Assembly: GCF_002302635.1 (NCBI RefSeq)
Contig: NZ_CP022387.1
Span: 930,001 to 994,000 of the forward strand
Reading direction: 5' to 3'
Length of the DNA stretch: 64,000 bases
Source: Capnocytophaga stomatis
GTDB lineage: Bacteria > Bacteroidota > Bacteroidia > Flavobacteriales > Flavobacteriaceae
The translations under genes were made by a program, and so were the position numbers. The notes beneath the pieces were generated by a model, which searched no databases, was not told where the DNA came from, and was given only the letters and a program-made list of their open reading frames with translations. Position 1 is the first letter of the stretch. Every line of letters begins with the position of its first letter. Positions 50,649 through 59,046 of this stretch are shown here, piece by piece.

Positions 50649-51068
50649 ATGGCAACAAATAGAACACTTACGATGATTAAGCCCGATGCCGTTGAAAGCG
50701 GAAATATTGGAGCTATTTTCAATCAAATTACCGAAGCCGGATTCAAAATTAAAGCAATGAAGCTCACACAATTAACACGTCGTGATGCGGAAAATTTTTA
50801 TGCAATCCATAAAGAACGTCCGTTCTTTGAAACCTTAGTTACTTTTATGACAAGAGGTCCTATCGTGGCTGCAGTTCTTGAGAAAGAAAACGCTGTGGCA
50901 GACTTCAGAAAATTAATCGGTTCAACAAATCCTGCCGAAGCTGCTGAAGGCACAATTCGTAAAAAATACGCAACATCTGTTACTGAAAATGCCGTTCACG
51001 GCTCGGATAGCGATGAAAATGCCGAAATAGAAAGTAATTTCCACTTTTCAGGAAGAGAAATTTTTTAA
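50649..51068 (+). CDS. ndk: Nucleoside diphosphate kinase
   Basis: A 139-residue enzyme that passes phosphate from ATP to other nucleoside diphosphates to balance NTP pools. The phosphorylated histidine is H117 in E-N-A-V-H-G-S-D-S. The N-terminal [10 protein letters not shown] and the [11 protein letters not shown] motif are intact. Length is standard. It lies 35 bases before apt, and apt 37 bases before the dapD start, so the three are probably co-transcribed. Confidence 0.96.
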   Translation: MATNRTLTMIKPDAVESGNIGAIFNQITEAGFKIKAMKLTQLTRRDAENFYAIHKERPFFETLVTFMTRGPIVAAVLEKENAVADFRKLIGSTNPAEAAEGTIRKKYATSVTENAVHGSDSDENAEIESNFHFSGREIF

Positions 51069-51103
51069 AAAAGCCCGATTCAGGCTTTAAATCATAAATA
51101 TAA

Positions 51104-51628
51104 ATGAACGAAGTAGATTATTTAAAAAATAAAATCAGAGACATACAAAATTTCCCAAAGGAAGGCGTTGTTTTTAAGGACATTACACCAATTCTATCAG
51201 ACCCAGAGGCGATGAACAAAGCTATGGATTTGTTCTTGAAGCATCTTGGAAATGTGAAAATTGACAAAGTTGTAGGGATGGAAAGCCGTGGTTTTTTCTT
51301 CGGAACACTGCTCGCTCAACGATTAAACGCCGGATTTGTACCCGTTCGCAAGCCGGGAAAACTTCCGTTTGAAACACTCGCTCAAACTTACGATTTGGAG
51401 TACGGTCAAGACCAACTTGAAATCCACTCCGATTCCATCAAAAAGGGAGAAAACGTACTCATACACGATGATGTTTTGGCAACGGGAGGCACTGCGGAAG
51501 CTGCTGTTAAATTGGTTGAAAAACTCGGCGGAAATATCGTACAATTAAATTTTCTGATAGAATTAACATTTCTTGATGGCATAAAAAAACTGAAAAATCA
51601 CGATGTTTTCAGCATTTTGAAATATTAA
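51104..51628 (+). CDS. apt: Adenine phosphoribosyltransferase
   Basis: A 174-residue salvage enzyme that joins adenine to PRPP to give AMP. The opening I-R-D-I-Q-N-F-P-K-E-G-V-V-F-K-D-I-T-P-I is diagnostic of Apt; the PRPP motif V-L-I-H-D-D-V-L-A-T-G-G-T-A is complete; the flexible loop R-K-P-G-K-L-P-F-E-T is also present. Length is standard. It is preceded by ndk, also a nucleotide enzyme, and followed by dapD. Confidence 0.96.
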   Translation: MNEVDYLKNKIRDIQNFPKEGVVFKDITPILSDPEAMNKAMDLFLKHLGNVKIDKVVGMESRGFFFGTLLAQRLNAGFVPVRKPGKLPFETLAQTYDLEYGQDQLEIHSDSIKKGENVLIHDDVLATGGTAEAAVKLVEKLGGNIVQLNFLIELTFLDGIKKLKNHDVFSILKY

Positions 51629-51665
51629 AAAACTTATTTATTGAAATATTAATCATTAATTGTTT

Positions 51666-52481
51666 ATGACAGAATTACGTAAAAAGATAGAAAATGCTTG
51701 GGAAAATCGTGAACTTCTGCAAGAAGAAGACACACAAGAAGCCATCCGAGAAGTTGTCAATCTGCTGGATAGTGGCGAGTTACGTGTAGCCGAGCCTACC
51801 GAAAACGGCTGGCAAGTGAACGAATGGGTAAAAAAAGCCGTAGTACTTTATTTCCCTATCCAAAAAATGGAAACCCTTGAAGCTGGCATTTTTGAATATC
51901 ACGACAAAATACCTTTGAAGAGAAACTACGAAGCAAAAGGCATCCGTGTGGTTCCCAATGCGGTTGCACGTCACGGAGCATATATTTCAAAAGGAGTTAT
52001 CCTAATGCCGAGTTATGTAAACATTGGTGCATATGTAGATGAAGGCACAATGGTGGACACTTGGGCTACTGTAGGTAGTTGTGCTCAAATTGGCAAAAAT
52101 GTGCATTTGAGTGGTGGCGTCGGTATTGGTGGCGTTCTGGAACCATTGCAAGCCTCACCTGTGATTATTGAAGACGGAGCCTTTATCGGGTCGCGTTGTA
52201 TTGTGGTTGAAGGTGTTCGTGTTGAAAAAGAAGCTGTTCTGGGGGCTAACGTGGTACTTACTGCCTCAACCAAAATCATTGACGTTACAGGAGAAACCCC
52301 AGTAGAATTAAAAGGTTACGTGCCTGAGCGTTCGGTAGTTATACCGGGAAGCTATACCAAAAAATTCCCTGCCGGAGAATTCCAAGTACCTTGTGCTTTA
52401 ATTATCGGGAAAAGAAAAGCATCTACCGATAAAAAGACATCTTTAAATGATGCCTTACGAGAATACAGCGTATCGGTATAA
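51666..52481 (+). CDS. dapD: Tetrahydrodipicolinate N-succinyltransferase
   Basis: A 271-residue enzyme of the diaminopimelate/lysine pathway, which supplies lysine and peptidoglycan cross-links. The C-terminal half is a left-handed beta-helix of hexapeptide repeats (I-S-K-G-V-I-L-M-P-S-Y-V-N-I-G-A-Y, then G-V-G-I-G-G-V-L-E-P), typical of the family. The ATG at 51666 (M-T-E-L-R-K) is preferred to the upstream ATG at 51660 because homologues begin with this motif. A terminator follows. This is the only dap gene in the window. Confidence 0.95.
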   Translation: MTELRKKIENAWENRELLQEEDTQEAIREVVNLLDSGELRVAEPTENGWQVNEWVKKAVVLYFPIQKMETLEAGIFEYHDKIPLKRNYEAKGIRVVPNAVARHGAYISKGVILMPSYVNIGAYVDEGTMVDTWATVGSCAQIGKNVHLSGGVGIGGVLEPLQASPVIIEDGAFIGSRCIVVEGVRVEKEAVLGANVVLTASTKIIDVTGETPVELKGYVPERSVVIPGSYTKKFPAGEFQVPCALIIGKRKASTDKKTSLNDALREYSVSV

Positions 52482-52486
52482 AAACA

Positions 52487-52516
52487 AAAACCTCCCTTTT
52501 CGGGGAGGTTTTTTTA
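52487..52516. terminator. Bidirectional terminator between dapD and rpmE2
   Basis: AAACCTCCC / GGGGAGGTTT hairpin with short loop and runs of A and T on its two sides, between two convergent genes. Confidence 0.85.
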
Positions 52517-52531
52517 TGTTTTAAGTAATTC

Positions 52532-52783
52532 TTATTTTTTGAATTTAGCATATTTGCTTTTGAACTTGTCGATACGTCCGGCAGTATCAATAAGTTTTGA
52601 TTTTCCTGTGTAGTAAGGATGTGAAGTTCTCGAAATCTCCAATTTCACTAATGGGTACTCAACTCCGTCAACTACAATAGTTTCTTTTGTATCAATGGTG
52701 GACTTTGTAATGAAGATGTCCTCGTTTGACATATCCTTAAAAGCTACCAATCTGTAAGACTCTGGATGTATTCCTTTTTTCAT
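52532..52783 (-). CDS. rpmE2: Ribosomal protein bL31, type B (zinc-free)
   Basis: An 83-residue protein of the large ribosomal subunit. The M-K-K-G-I-H-P-E-S-Y-R start and the S-H-P-Y-Y-T-G-K-S-K motif are those of L31. It lacks the C-x-x-C zinc pairs of the type A protein and is longer, so it is type B, the form often used under zinc limitation; here it may be the only L31. It has its own promoter, and the terminator shared with dapD. Confidence 0.95.
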   Translation of the reverse strand: MKKGIHPESYRLVAFKDMSNEDIFITKSTIDTKETIVVDGVEYPLVKLEISRTSHPYYTGKSKLIDTAGRIDKFKSKYAKFKK

Positions 52784-52823
52784 TGCAATGTATATTTTTT
52801 ATCTTCTTAAATTTTTCAAGGGG

Positions 52824-52853
52824 CAAAGGTAGTGATATTTATTTAATTAACAA
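52824..52853 (-). promoter_or_regulatory. Promoter for rpmE2
   Basis: Minus strand TTG (52853-52851), 19 bases, TACCTTTG (52831-52824), about 40 bases before the start. Confidence 0.8.
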
Positions 52854-53183
52854 TACTTTTTTCAAAAAAATCAACTCAATGTTGTAATTTCAGCCGAAAT
52901 TTCCTTTTATTTATCATCACTTTTTCTCTATTAAATCTCGAATTATTTTGATAACACTGTTAAAATCATTGATTTCTCGCTCTTTCAAAAACAAAATTAC
53001 AACATAAATAGAAAAGAATCTCTTTCTAATTTTAAAAAAACAGAATTAATTTTTATCTCTCGTGCAATCTGTTTTCTGACAAATTTCTTGCTTTTACATT
53101 ATAAGTCAATCGTATTTTTTACTTACCTTTGCGAGCCTTTTTCCAAAAACATATTTTTCACAAACCCAAAACAATGTTAAATA

Positions 53184-53215
53184 TTTGGAATTGACGCAGT
53201 TTTAATTTAATTTTG
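53184..53215 (+). promoter_or_regulatory. Promoter for the TonB-dependent receptor operon
   Basis: TTTG (53184-53187), 20 bases, TAATTTTG (53208-53215), with 53 bases to the start codon. Confidence 0.7.
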
Positions 53216-53268
53216 TAGAGCTACGTTCTGCTCTTTTAAATGATAAATACTTAAAAAATTTATTTAAT

Positions 53269-55983
53269 ATGTATCGAATATTTTATTTTTGTTTAATGAT
53301 GCTTTTGTCGGCTCCTGTTTTTTCGCAGTCCGTTGTAGAAGGAACAGTTGTTGATTATCAGACAAAAGAGGTTCTGCAAAATGTCAAAATTGTTGTAGAG
53401 GAAACTTCAATTGAAAGTTTTACGGATAGCAACGGATATTTTTCCATACAACTTGCTGAAGGTAGTTACGTTTTTCGTTTTTCACTTAATGGATTTAACG
53501 AAATGCGAATGCCGATAAACGCTTCCAGCCCCAAAATTACCATTTCAAAAATTTATTTGGAGCCTGATTTGGCACGAGAAGCCGAGCAACTTGTTGTTAT
53601 ATCCGAAACTGAATTGGAAGATGACGAAAGTGGAGCTGATATGATTTCGGGCTTGCTGCAAAGCTCTCAGGACATTTTTATGAGACGTGCGGCTTATGAT
53701 TTTAGTTCTGTTTTTTTCAAACCAAGAGGCTATGATTCTAAAGATGTTACAGTGCTTATCAACGGAATCCCGATGAATCGTGTTGAAAACGGAAGAGCAC
53801 AATGGGCTAATTGGGGAGGATTAAACGATGTTACCAGAAATCAGGAACTTAGCCAAGGAATTAACAAATCGGATTACACTTTCGGGGGGATGTCGGGTTC
53901 AAATTACATCAATGTTCGTCCGTCACTGAATCGCACGGGTCTTCGTTTTTCTACCTCTGCAGGAAACCGAAGCTATGTAGGAAGAATTATGGCTACTTAC
54001 AATTCCGGAATTCAATCTAACGGACTGGCTTACAGTTTATCAGCATCGCGTCGTTGGGCTGCAAACGGAAGCTGGGTTGATGGAACGCTTTACAATGCCT
54101 ATTCTTTCTTTGGAGCTTTGGAGTATCAATTTAATAACCATCACAGTATCAATGCTATCGGAATGTTTTCACCCATTCGCAGAGGAAAAACTTCTCCGCT
54201 AACTCGCGAAGTGATTGACTTGGTCGGATATCAGTACAATCCTTATTGGGGAAAACAAGGTGGCGATATCCGAAATTCAAGAAATAGAATCGTTTCCGAG
54301 CCTATTTTTGTTTTGTCGTACAATTATAACAAGGACAATACTCGCTTGAATATTGATTTGGGTTACCAATTCGGAAAGATTGGAAATACGCGACTTAGCT
54401 ACGCAAACGCTCAAAATCCTGAGCCAAACTACTACAAAAATTTGCCAAGTTATTACATCAATCAAGAATCGGGAGCAAATTGGAATTTGGCAAATCTACA
54501 AAAGGAATATTTCTTGAATAATTCGCAATTAAACTGGAATTCAATCTATTACGCAAACAGTAACACAACTAACGGACGAAGTGCTTTCATCATAAGCAAC
54601 GATGTGAATGACGAACGTACTTTCACGGGAAACATCAACTTTTCTACGCCAATTCACGAGAAAATAAAATGGACCTCGGGCATTGTTTACCGAAATATTT
54701 CTTCTGAAAATTATGCTGAAGTTGATGATTTGTTAGGAGGCTCGCATTTTATGAATTATGATTACTTCGCCAACAAGCCTTATGACGCAAATGACACTGA
54801 TTTTCAGAAAAAAGTAGGTGATAAATGGAGTTATTTTTACGGATTGAAAAGCAACGTAGGCGAGTTTTTCACACAATTGGAATTCAATTTCAAAAAATTA
54901 GAACTTTTTGTGGCTGGTCGTTACCACTATACTGATTATCAACGTGAAGGAAAATTTAATTATCCTCTTTTCGCTGATTCTTACGGAAAAAGTACTAAAC
55001 AAACCTTTAATGGCGTGAGTACCAAAGCAGGACTTACCTATGCCCTTACTGGTCGTCACGTATTTCAGTTAAACACAGGATACCTGAACACTCCGCAATC
55101 AGTGCGAAATACATTCGCTAACATACGAAATTCCAACAGATTACTTCCGAATTTAAAAAACGAAACAGCCTATACTGTTGATGGAAGTTATATTTTGAGA
55201 ATGCCTTACTTCAAATCACGATTAACAGGTTATTTCACTCATATTGAGAATACTTCGGAAACGAATTTCTTCTTTACCGAAACCACATTGACTGATGAAA
55301 TATCAAGTGATTTTGTTTCTCAAACGGTTGATAACATCAAAAAAAGACATTTTGGTTTGGAGTTTGGGGCAGAAGCTCAGATTATTCCCACTTTAAAATT
55401 AACCGCAGTTGCGGCAATCGGTCAGCACACTTACGTAAACAACCCGAAAATGTACGTTTCTTCAGGAGAAATCGGTGTGGTTGAAATCGACCAAGTGCAC
55501 TTGAAAAACTATCGCGTACCAAGCGGTCCGCAGCAAGCGTATTCCTTAGGTTTGGAATATCGTGACCCAAAATATTGGTGGGTGGGAGCAACGGCGAATT
55601 TATTAGCTCGAAATTACATTTCTCTTTCTGCTATCAATCGCACCAGAAACTTTTTTATTGACCCTGACACGAAAAATTATTTCACCAATATTGATAAAAC
55701 TCTTGCTCGTAACTTACTAAAACAAGAACGCTTGGATGATGTCTTTTTGTTAAACATCGTAGGTGGAAAATCGTGGAGAGTGAAGAAAACTTATATCAGC
55801 CTGATTGCCAGCATCAACAATGTTCTTGGAAAAGAATTTGTTTCGGGCGGATTTGAACAATCTCGTACTGCCAACTACGGCGATATGGTTCGGGATAATG
55901 CCAATGGCGTGCCTTCGTTTGGTCCGCGTTATTTTGTAGGTTACGGACGAACATATATGGTCAATTTGGCTGTAAGTATGTAA
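53269..55983 (+). CDS. TonB-dependent outer-membrane receptor
   Basis: A 904-residue protein with a signal peptide (S-A-P-V-F-S-Q), a carboxypeptidase-regulatory-like domain (about 23-105: V-E-G-T-V-V-D-Y-Q-T-K-E-V-L-Q-N-V-K-I), a plug (about 120-220) and a beta-barrel to the C terminus. It lacks the SusC box (V-V-V-G-Y-G) and is not followed by a SusD, so it belongs to another receptor group. The partner 49 bases downstream is a DUF5689 lipoprotein. Such pairs occur in flavobacteria; the ligand is unknown, and no siderophore or vitamin genes lie nearby. Confidence 0.9.
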   Translation: MYRIFYFCLMMLLSAPVFSQSVVEGTVVDYQTKEVLQNVKIVVEETSIESFTDSNGYFSIQLAEGSYVFRFSLNGFNEMRMPINASSPKITISKIYLEPDLAREAEQLVVISETELEDDESGADMISGLLQSSQDIFMRRAAYDFSSVFFKPRGYDSKDVTVLINGIPMNRVENGRAQWANWGGLNDVTRNQELSQGINKSDYTFGGMSGSNYINVRPSLNRTGLRFSTSAGNRSYVGRIMATYNSGIQSNGLAYSLSASRRWAANGSWVDGTLYNAYSFFGALEYQFNNHHSINAIGMFSPIRRGKTSPLTREVIDLVGYQYNPYWGKQGGDIRNSRNRIVSEPIFVLSYNYNKDNTRLNIDLGYQFGKIGNTRLSYANAQNPEPNYYKNLPSYYINQESGANWNLANLQKEYFLNNSQLNWNSIYYANSNTTNGRSAFIISNDVNDERTFTGNINFSTPIHEKIKWTSGIVYRNISSENYAEVDDLLGGSHFMNYDYFANKPYDANDTDFQKKVGDKWSYFYGLKSNVGEFFTQLEFNFKKLELFVAGRYHYTDYQREGKFNYPLFADSYGKSTKQTFNGVSTKAGLTYALTGRHVFQLNTGYLNTPQSVRNTFANIRNSNRLLPNLKNETAYTVDGSYILRMPYFKSRLTGYFTHIENTSETNFFFTETTLTDEISSDFVSQTVDNIKKRHFGLEFGAEAQIIPTLKLTAVAAIGQHTYVNNPKMYVSSGEIGVVEIDQVHLKNYRVPSGPQQAYSLGLEYRDPKYWWVGATANLLARNYISLSAINRTRNFFIDPDTKNYFTNIDKTLARNLLKQERLDDVFLLNIVGGKSWRVKKTYISLIASINNVLGKEFVSGGFEQSRTANYGDMVRDNANGVPSFGPRYFVGYGRTYMVNLAVSM

Positions 55984-56031
55984 TAACTAAAATATTTTTT
56001 GAATTATTGAGTAATTTAATCAGATAAGATT

Positions 56032-58017
56032 ATGAAACTGAAAAATCTAATTTCAATTTATGGTGTACTTTTACTTTCAACTATCGGGATTATTTCCTGC
56101 GTAAAAGACACTGATTACGAGCTTCCAAACTTGGGAGACTTAAAAAAAGATATTCCTTCTTTTGACGGAAACATAGTAACTTTTGCTCAAGCGACGGCTT
56201 CTGCAACCACAAATGTAGCTACTTATGAAAACAATGATGCTATTGAAGGGTATGTAGTTTCGAGCGATGAAGGCGGAAATTTCTACAAGAAAATTTATAT
56301 CCAAAATGCTGACAAAACGGCAGGAGTCTCAGTATCCATCAATAAAAGTGGATTGTACACAGAATTCCCTGTGGGAGCTAAAGTTCAAATTCGTTTGAAA
56401 GGACTGACCACACAAATCAATAACGGAGGGTTAGAAATCGGGTACAACATTTACACCAGTGGCAGTGGAAGAAAAAGCGTAGGGCAAATGGCTGAAGCGG
56501 TTTATAAAAAACACGTTTACAATCTGCAAGAACCTCTGAAAGCAAGAGCCGAACTTACAAAATCAGATGCTTCGATTGACGTTTTGAAAACAAATGCAAA
56601 TGTAAATCAATTAATTACACTAAAAAATGTTTCCTTTGAAAGTAGTGCTTCCGGCAAAACGTATCACGTAGCTAAAAATGACGCACAAAACGGAACAAAT
56701 TACAACTTGATTGACGCCAATGGCAAAACCATCACTTTCAGAACCAGTAAGTATGCAAAATTCATCAATGAGCCTGTGGCTTCAGGTCTTTTGGATGTAA
56801 CAGGAGTTCTGACAAAGTACGGTTCTACCTATCAATTTATGATAAATAATCCTCAGGAAGATATCATCGTTGTTGGTAGCGGAAGTAATTCTGAAACAAC
56901 TACAGTTACCGAGTTAGAAGACTCAAAAGCAACAGCTTCTGATTATGTTGCAGGAAAAAAAGTAAAACTTCACGGGAAAATTGTTATTGAGAAAAACAAA
57001 CCTCATTTCAGATTCTCGGACGGAACAATGATTCAAATCTACGCTCCGAATTCTGTTTTCAATAATCTTTCACAAGGAGCGAAGGACAAATTGCAGATTG
57101 AAGGACAGGAAATTACCGTTACTGGTGAATTTAAAGACTTTACAAATTCCAATACTGGCGTAACCGTAAAAGAAATTGTATATTCCAAAGAAGCCGATTT
57201 GGTTTTCGGCACAACACCAAATGTTTCTGTTACTGAGCTTGAGGCTTCAACAGCAACTGCTTCTGATTACGTGGTAGGAAAAAAAGTGAAACTTCACGGA
57301 AAAATCACTATTAATGGCGGCAAGCCTTATTTCAAGCTTTCCGACAATACAATGATTCAAATTTATGCTCCAAAATCTGTTTTCGACAATATTTCAAAAG
57401 AAGCAAAAGACAAACTAAAAATTGAAGGACAGGAGATTACTGTAACAGGAACTTTTGAAGATTACACCAATCCTAAAACTAATACCACCATAAAAGAAAT
57501 TGTATACTCCAAAGAAGCTGATTTAGTTTTCGGAGCCGCTTCAGGCAACAATGACGGTGGCAACTCCGGAGGAAACACAACAGGTAATGTCTTTGATTTT
57601 GAAAGCCTTAATACAACTGGTACTGATGCAAATAAGTATAGCAATACTGGAAGTTTGACTGTAGAGAATGCCACAATTCATTATAAGGCTCGCTTAGATA
57701 TGGACAATTATGGTATCAACGGAAAAGGGTTAATGATACACTCCCACAAAGATAATCCTTATATAAAAATAACTTTTTCAAAGGGAGTTAAAACATTAAA
57801 ATTCAAATACAAAGCAGCTTACACAAGTACCAAAGATAGAAATTTAGTTATATATGATGGTAATGAAACTAGTGATAAAAAGCTAAACGAAGTTTCAATA
57901 AAAAAAGACGCTTCGGGTACTCATACTTTAGAGATTAACAAGTCAGGAAGCACTGTAATAACACTAAAATCAACTCAAAATCAAATCGTTATTGATGACA
58001 TCGAATGGACTGAATAA
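56032..58017 (+). CDS. DUF5689-type lipoprotein with tandem OB-like domains
   Basis: A 661-residue lipoprotein (I-I-S-C, C23; then V-K-D-T-D, which partly fits a surface-export signal). The N-terminal region (about 30-285) is a DUF5689-like domain with the beta-rich G-Y-V-V-S-S-D-E-G-G-N-F-Y-K-K-I-Y-I-Q-N motif. It is followed by two near-identical modules of about 105 residues (about 295-395 and 400-505), each T-E-L-E-x-S-x-A-T-A-S-D-Y-V then V-K-L-H-G-K-I and I-E-G-Q-E-I-T-V-T-G, with an OB-like pattern. The C-terminal part (about 520-661) is a separate jelly-roll-like domain. It is probably the surface partner of the receptor upstream. Confidence 0.8.
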   Translation: MKLKNLISIYGVLLLSTIGIISCVKDTDYELPNLGDLKKDIPSFDGNIVTFAQATASATTNVATYENNDAIEGYVVSSDEGGNFYKKIYIQNADKTAGVSVSINKSGLYTEFPVGAKVQIRLKGLTTQINNGGLEIGYNIYTSGSGRKSVGQMAEAVYKKHVYNLQEPLKARAELTKSDASIDVLKTNANVNQLITLKNVSFESSASGKTYHVAKNDAQNGTNYNLIDANGKTITFRTSKYAKFINEPVASGLLDVTGVLTKYGSTYQFMINNPQEDIIVVGSGSNSETTTVTELEDSKATASDYVAGKKVKLHGKIVIEKNKPHFRFSDGTMIQIYAPNSVFNNLSQGAKDKLQIEGQEITVTGEFKDFTNSNTGVTVKEIVYSKEADLVFGTTPNVSVTELEASTATASDYVVGKKVKLHGKITINGGKPYFKLSDNTMIQIYAPKSVFDNISKEAKDKLKIEGQEITVTGTFEDYTNPKTNTTIKEIVYSKEADLVFGAASGNNDGGNSGGNTTGNVFDFESLNTTGTDANKYSNTGSLTVENATIHYKARLDMDNYGINGKGLMIHSHKDNPYIKITFSKGVKTLKFKYKAAYTSTKDRNLVIYDGNETSDKKLNEVSIKKDASGTHTLEINKSGSTVITLKSTQNQIVIDDIEWTE

Positions 58018-58032
58018 AAAATATAAACTTAT

Positions 58033-58062
58033 AAAAGGAGGCTCAAAAGCCTCCTTTTTTTT
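58033..58062 (+). terminator. Terminator after the DUF5689 lipoprotein gene
   Basis: GGAGGCT / AGCCTCC with extra A-T pairs and a T-run, about 16 bases after the stop codon. Confidence 0.9.
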
Positions 58063-58078
58063 ATTTAATCAATTCATT

Positions 58079-58108
58079 TTGCTTTTAAGTATAAATATGA
58101 TACTTTTG
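58079..58108 (+). promoter_or_regulatory. Promoter for the 58.1 kb beta-barrel gene
   Basis: TTG (58079-58081), 19 bases, TACTTTTG (58101-58108), 26 bases before the start codon. Confidence 0.85.
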
Positions 58109-58134
58109 CACCCCTTAATTTTAATTTTTTACAT

Positions 58135-58980
58135 ATGAGAAAAAGCATAATTGTATTTTTTATCGGGTGTTTAAGTTTCTTTTCAACATTTGCCCAAACA
58201 ACACAAGTAAGCCCAGAGCGATATACAGCTCATAACAAAGGTAAATTTTTCGTCTATTGGGGTGGAAATAGAGGTTATTACAGCAAATCGGATATTCAAT
58301 TCAAAGGCAGTGACTACAACTTCATTCTCAGCGATGTTTCAGCTATTGACAGACCTAAAGGATGGCACATTGACTATATCAATCCTTTGCGAATGACTAT
58401 CCCTCAAACAAATGCAAGAATAGGATATTTCATCAGCGATAATTACTCTGTTTCGGCAGGAGTTGACCATATGAAGTACGTAATGAAGCAAGACCAAACC
58501 GTTAAAATAAATGGCTACATTAGCGGAAGCGGAACTTCTCACGACGGAACATATAACAATGAAGATAAAGTACTTACCGAAGATTTTCTAACTTTTGAGC
58601 ATACCGACGGATTAAATTATGTTACAATAGAATTTTCACGAGTTGATGATATTTCAAAATTATTTGGCATCAGAAATACAGACGCATTTCAAGTGAATTT
58701 AACCGAAGGATTAGGTACTGGTGTTCTTTATCCACGCTCAAATACAAAGTTACTCAATAAAGAACGTTATGACGAATTTCATATTGCTGGTTATGGCTTA
58801 AGTGCCAAAGCAGGACTTCACTTAGTTTTCTTGAAACATTTCCTGCTTGTTGGTGAACTTAAAGGCGGATACATCAATATGTATGATATCCGCACAACAA
58901 AAAATATTACCGATAAAGCGAATCAAAAATTCTTCTTTTTTGAAACCATCTTGGGAATAGGCGGAATTTTCCGTTTCTAA
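58135..58980 (+). CDS. Predicted outer-membrane beta-barrel protein
   Basis: A 281-residue protein with a Sec signal peptide (F-S-T-F-A-Q). The mature part shows alternating hydrophobic strands with aromatic girdles (G-K-F-F-V-Y-W-G-G-N-R-G-Y-Y, A-R-I-G-Y-F-I-S-D-N-Y-S-V-S-A-G-V-D, G-Y-G-L-S-A-K-A-G-L-H-L-V-F) and ends in I-G-G-I-F-R-F, the terminal phenylalanine used for barrel insertion. No named family is recognised. It has its own promoter and terminator, so it is not in the receptor operon, although next to it. The function is unknown. Confidence 0.75.
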   Translation: MRKSIIVFFIGCLSFFSTFAQTTQVSPERYTAHNKGKFFVYWGGNRGYYSKSDIQFKGSDYNFILSDVSAIDRPKGWHIDYINPLRMTIPQTNARIGYFISDNYSVSAGVDHMKYVMKQDQTVKINGYISGSGTSHDGTYNNEDKVLTEDFLTFEHTDGLNYVTIEFSRVDDISKLFGIRNTDAFQVNLTEGLGTGVLYPRSNTKLLNKERYDEFHIAGYGLSAKAGLHLVFLKHFLLVGELKGGYINMYDIRTTKNITDKANQKFFFFETILGIGGIFRF

Positions 58981-58995
58981 TATTTTAAAAACAAT

Positions 58996-59029
58996 AAAAG
59001 CCTTTGAATTGAATTTCAAAGGCTTTTAT
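58996..59029. terminator. Terminator between the beta-barrel gene and pepP
   Basis: AAAAGCCTTTGAA / TTCAAAGGCTTTT perfect 13-bp stem with a 6-base loop. Both flanks are A/T-rich, and the flanking genes converge. Confidence 0.9.
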
Positions 59030-59046
59030 TTCTATTGATTAAACTT

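Larger units (their letters stand above)
52784..53268. other. Intergenic region between rpmE2 and the TonB receptor
   Basis: 485 bases between divergent genes. It holds the rpmE2 promoter (52824-52853) and a promoter for the receptor (53184-53215), plus a second TAnnTTTG box, TACCTTTG at 53124-53131, without a -33. The rest is AT-rich, and I see no gene or RNA structure in it. Confidence 0.6.
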
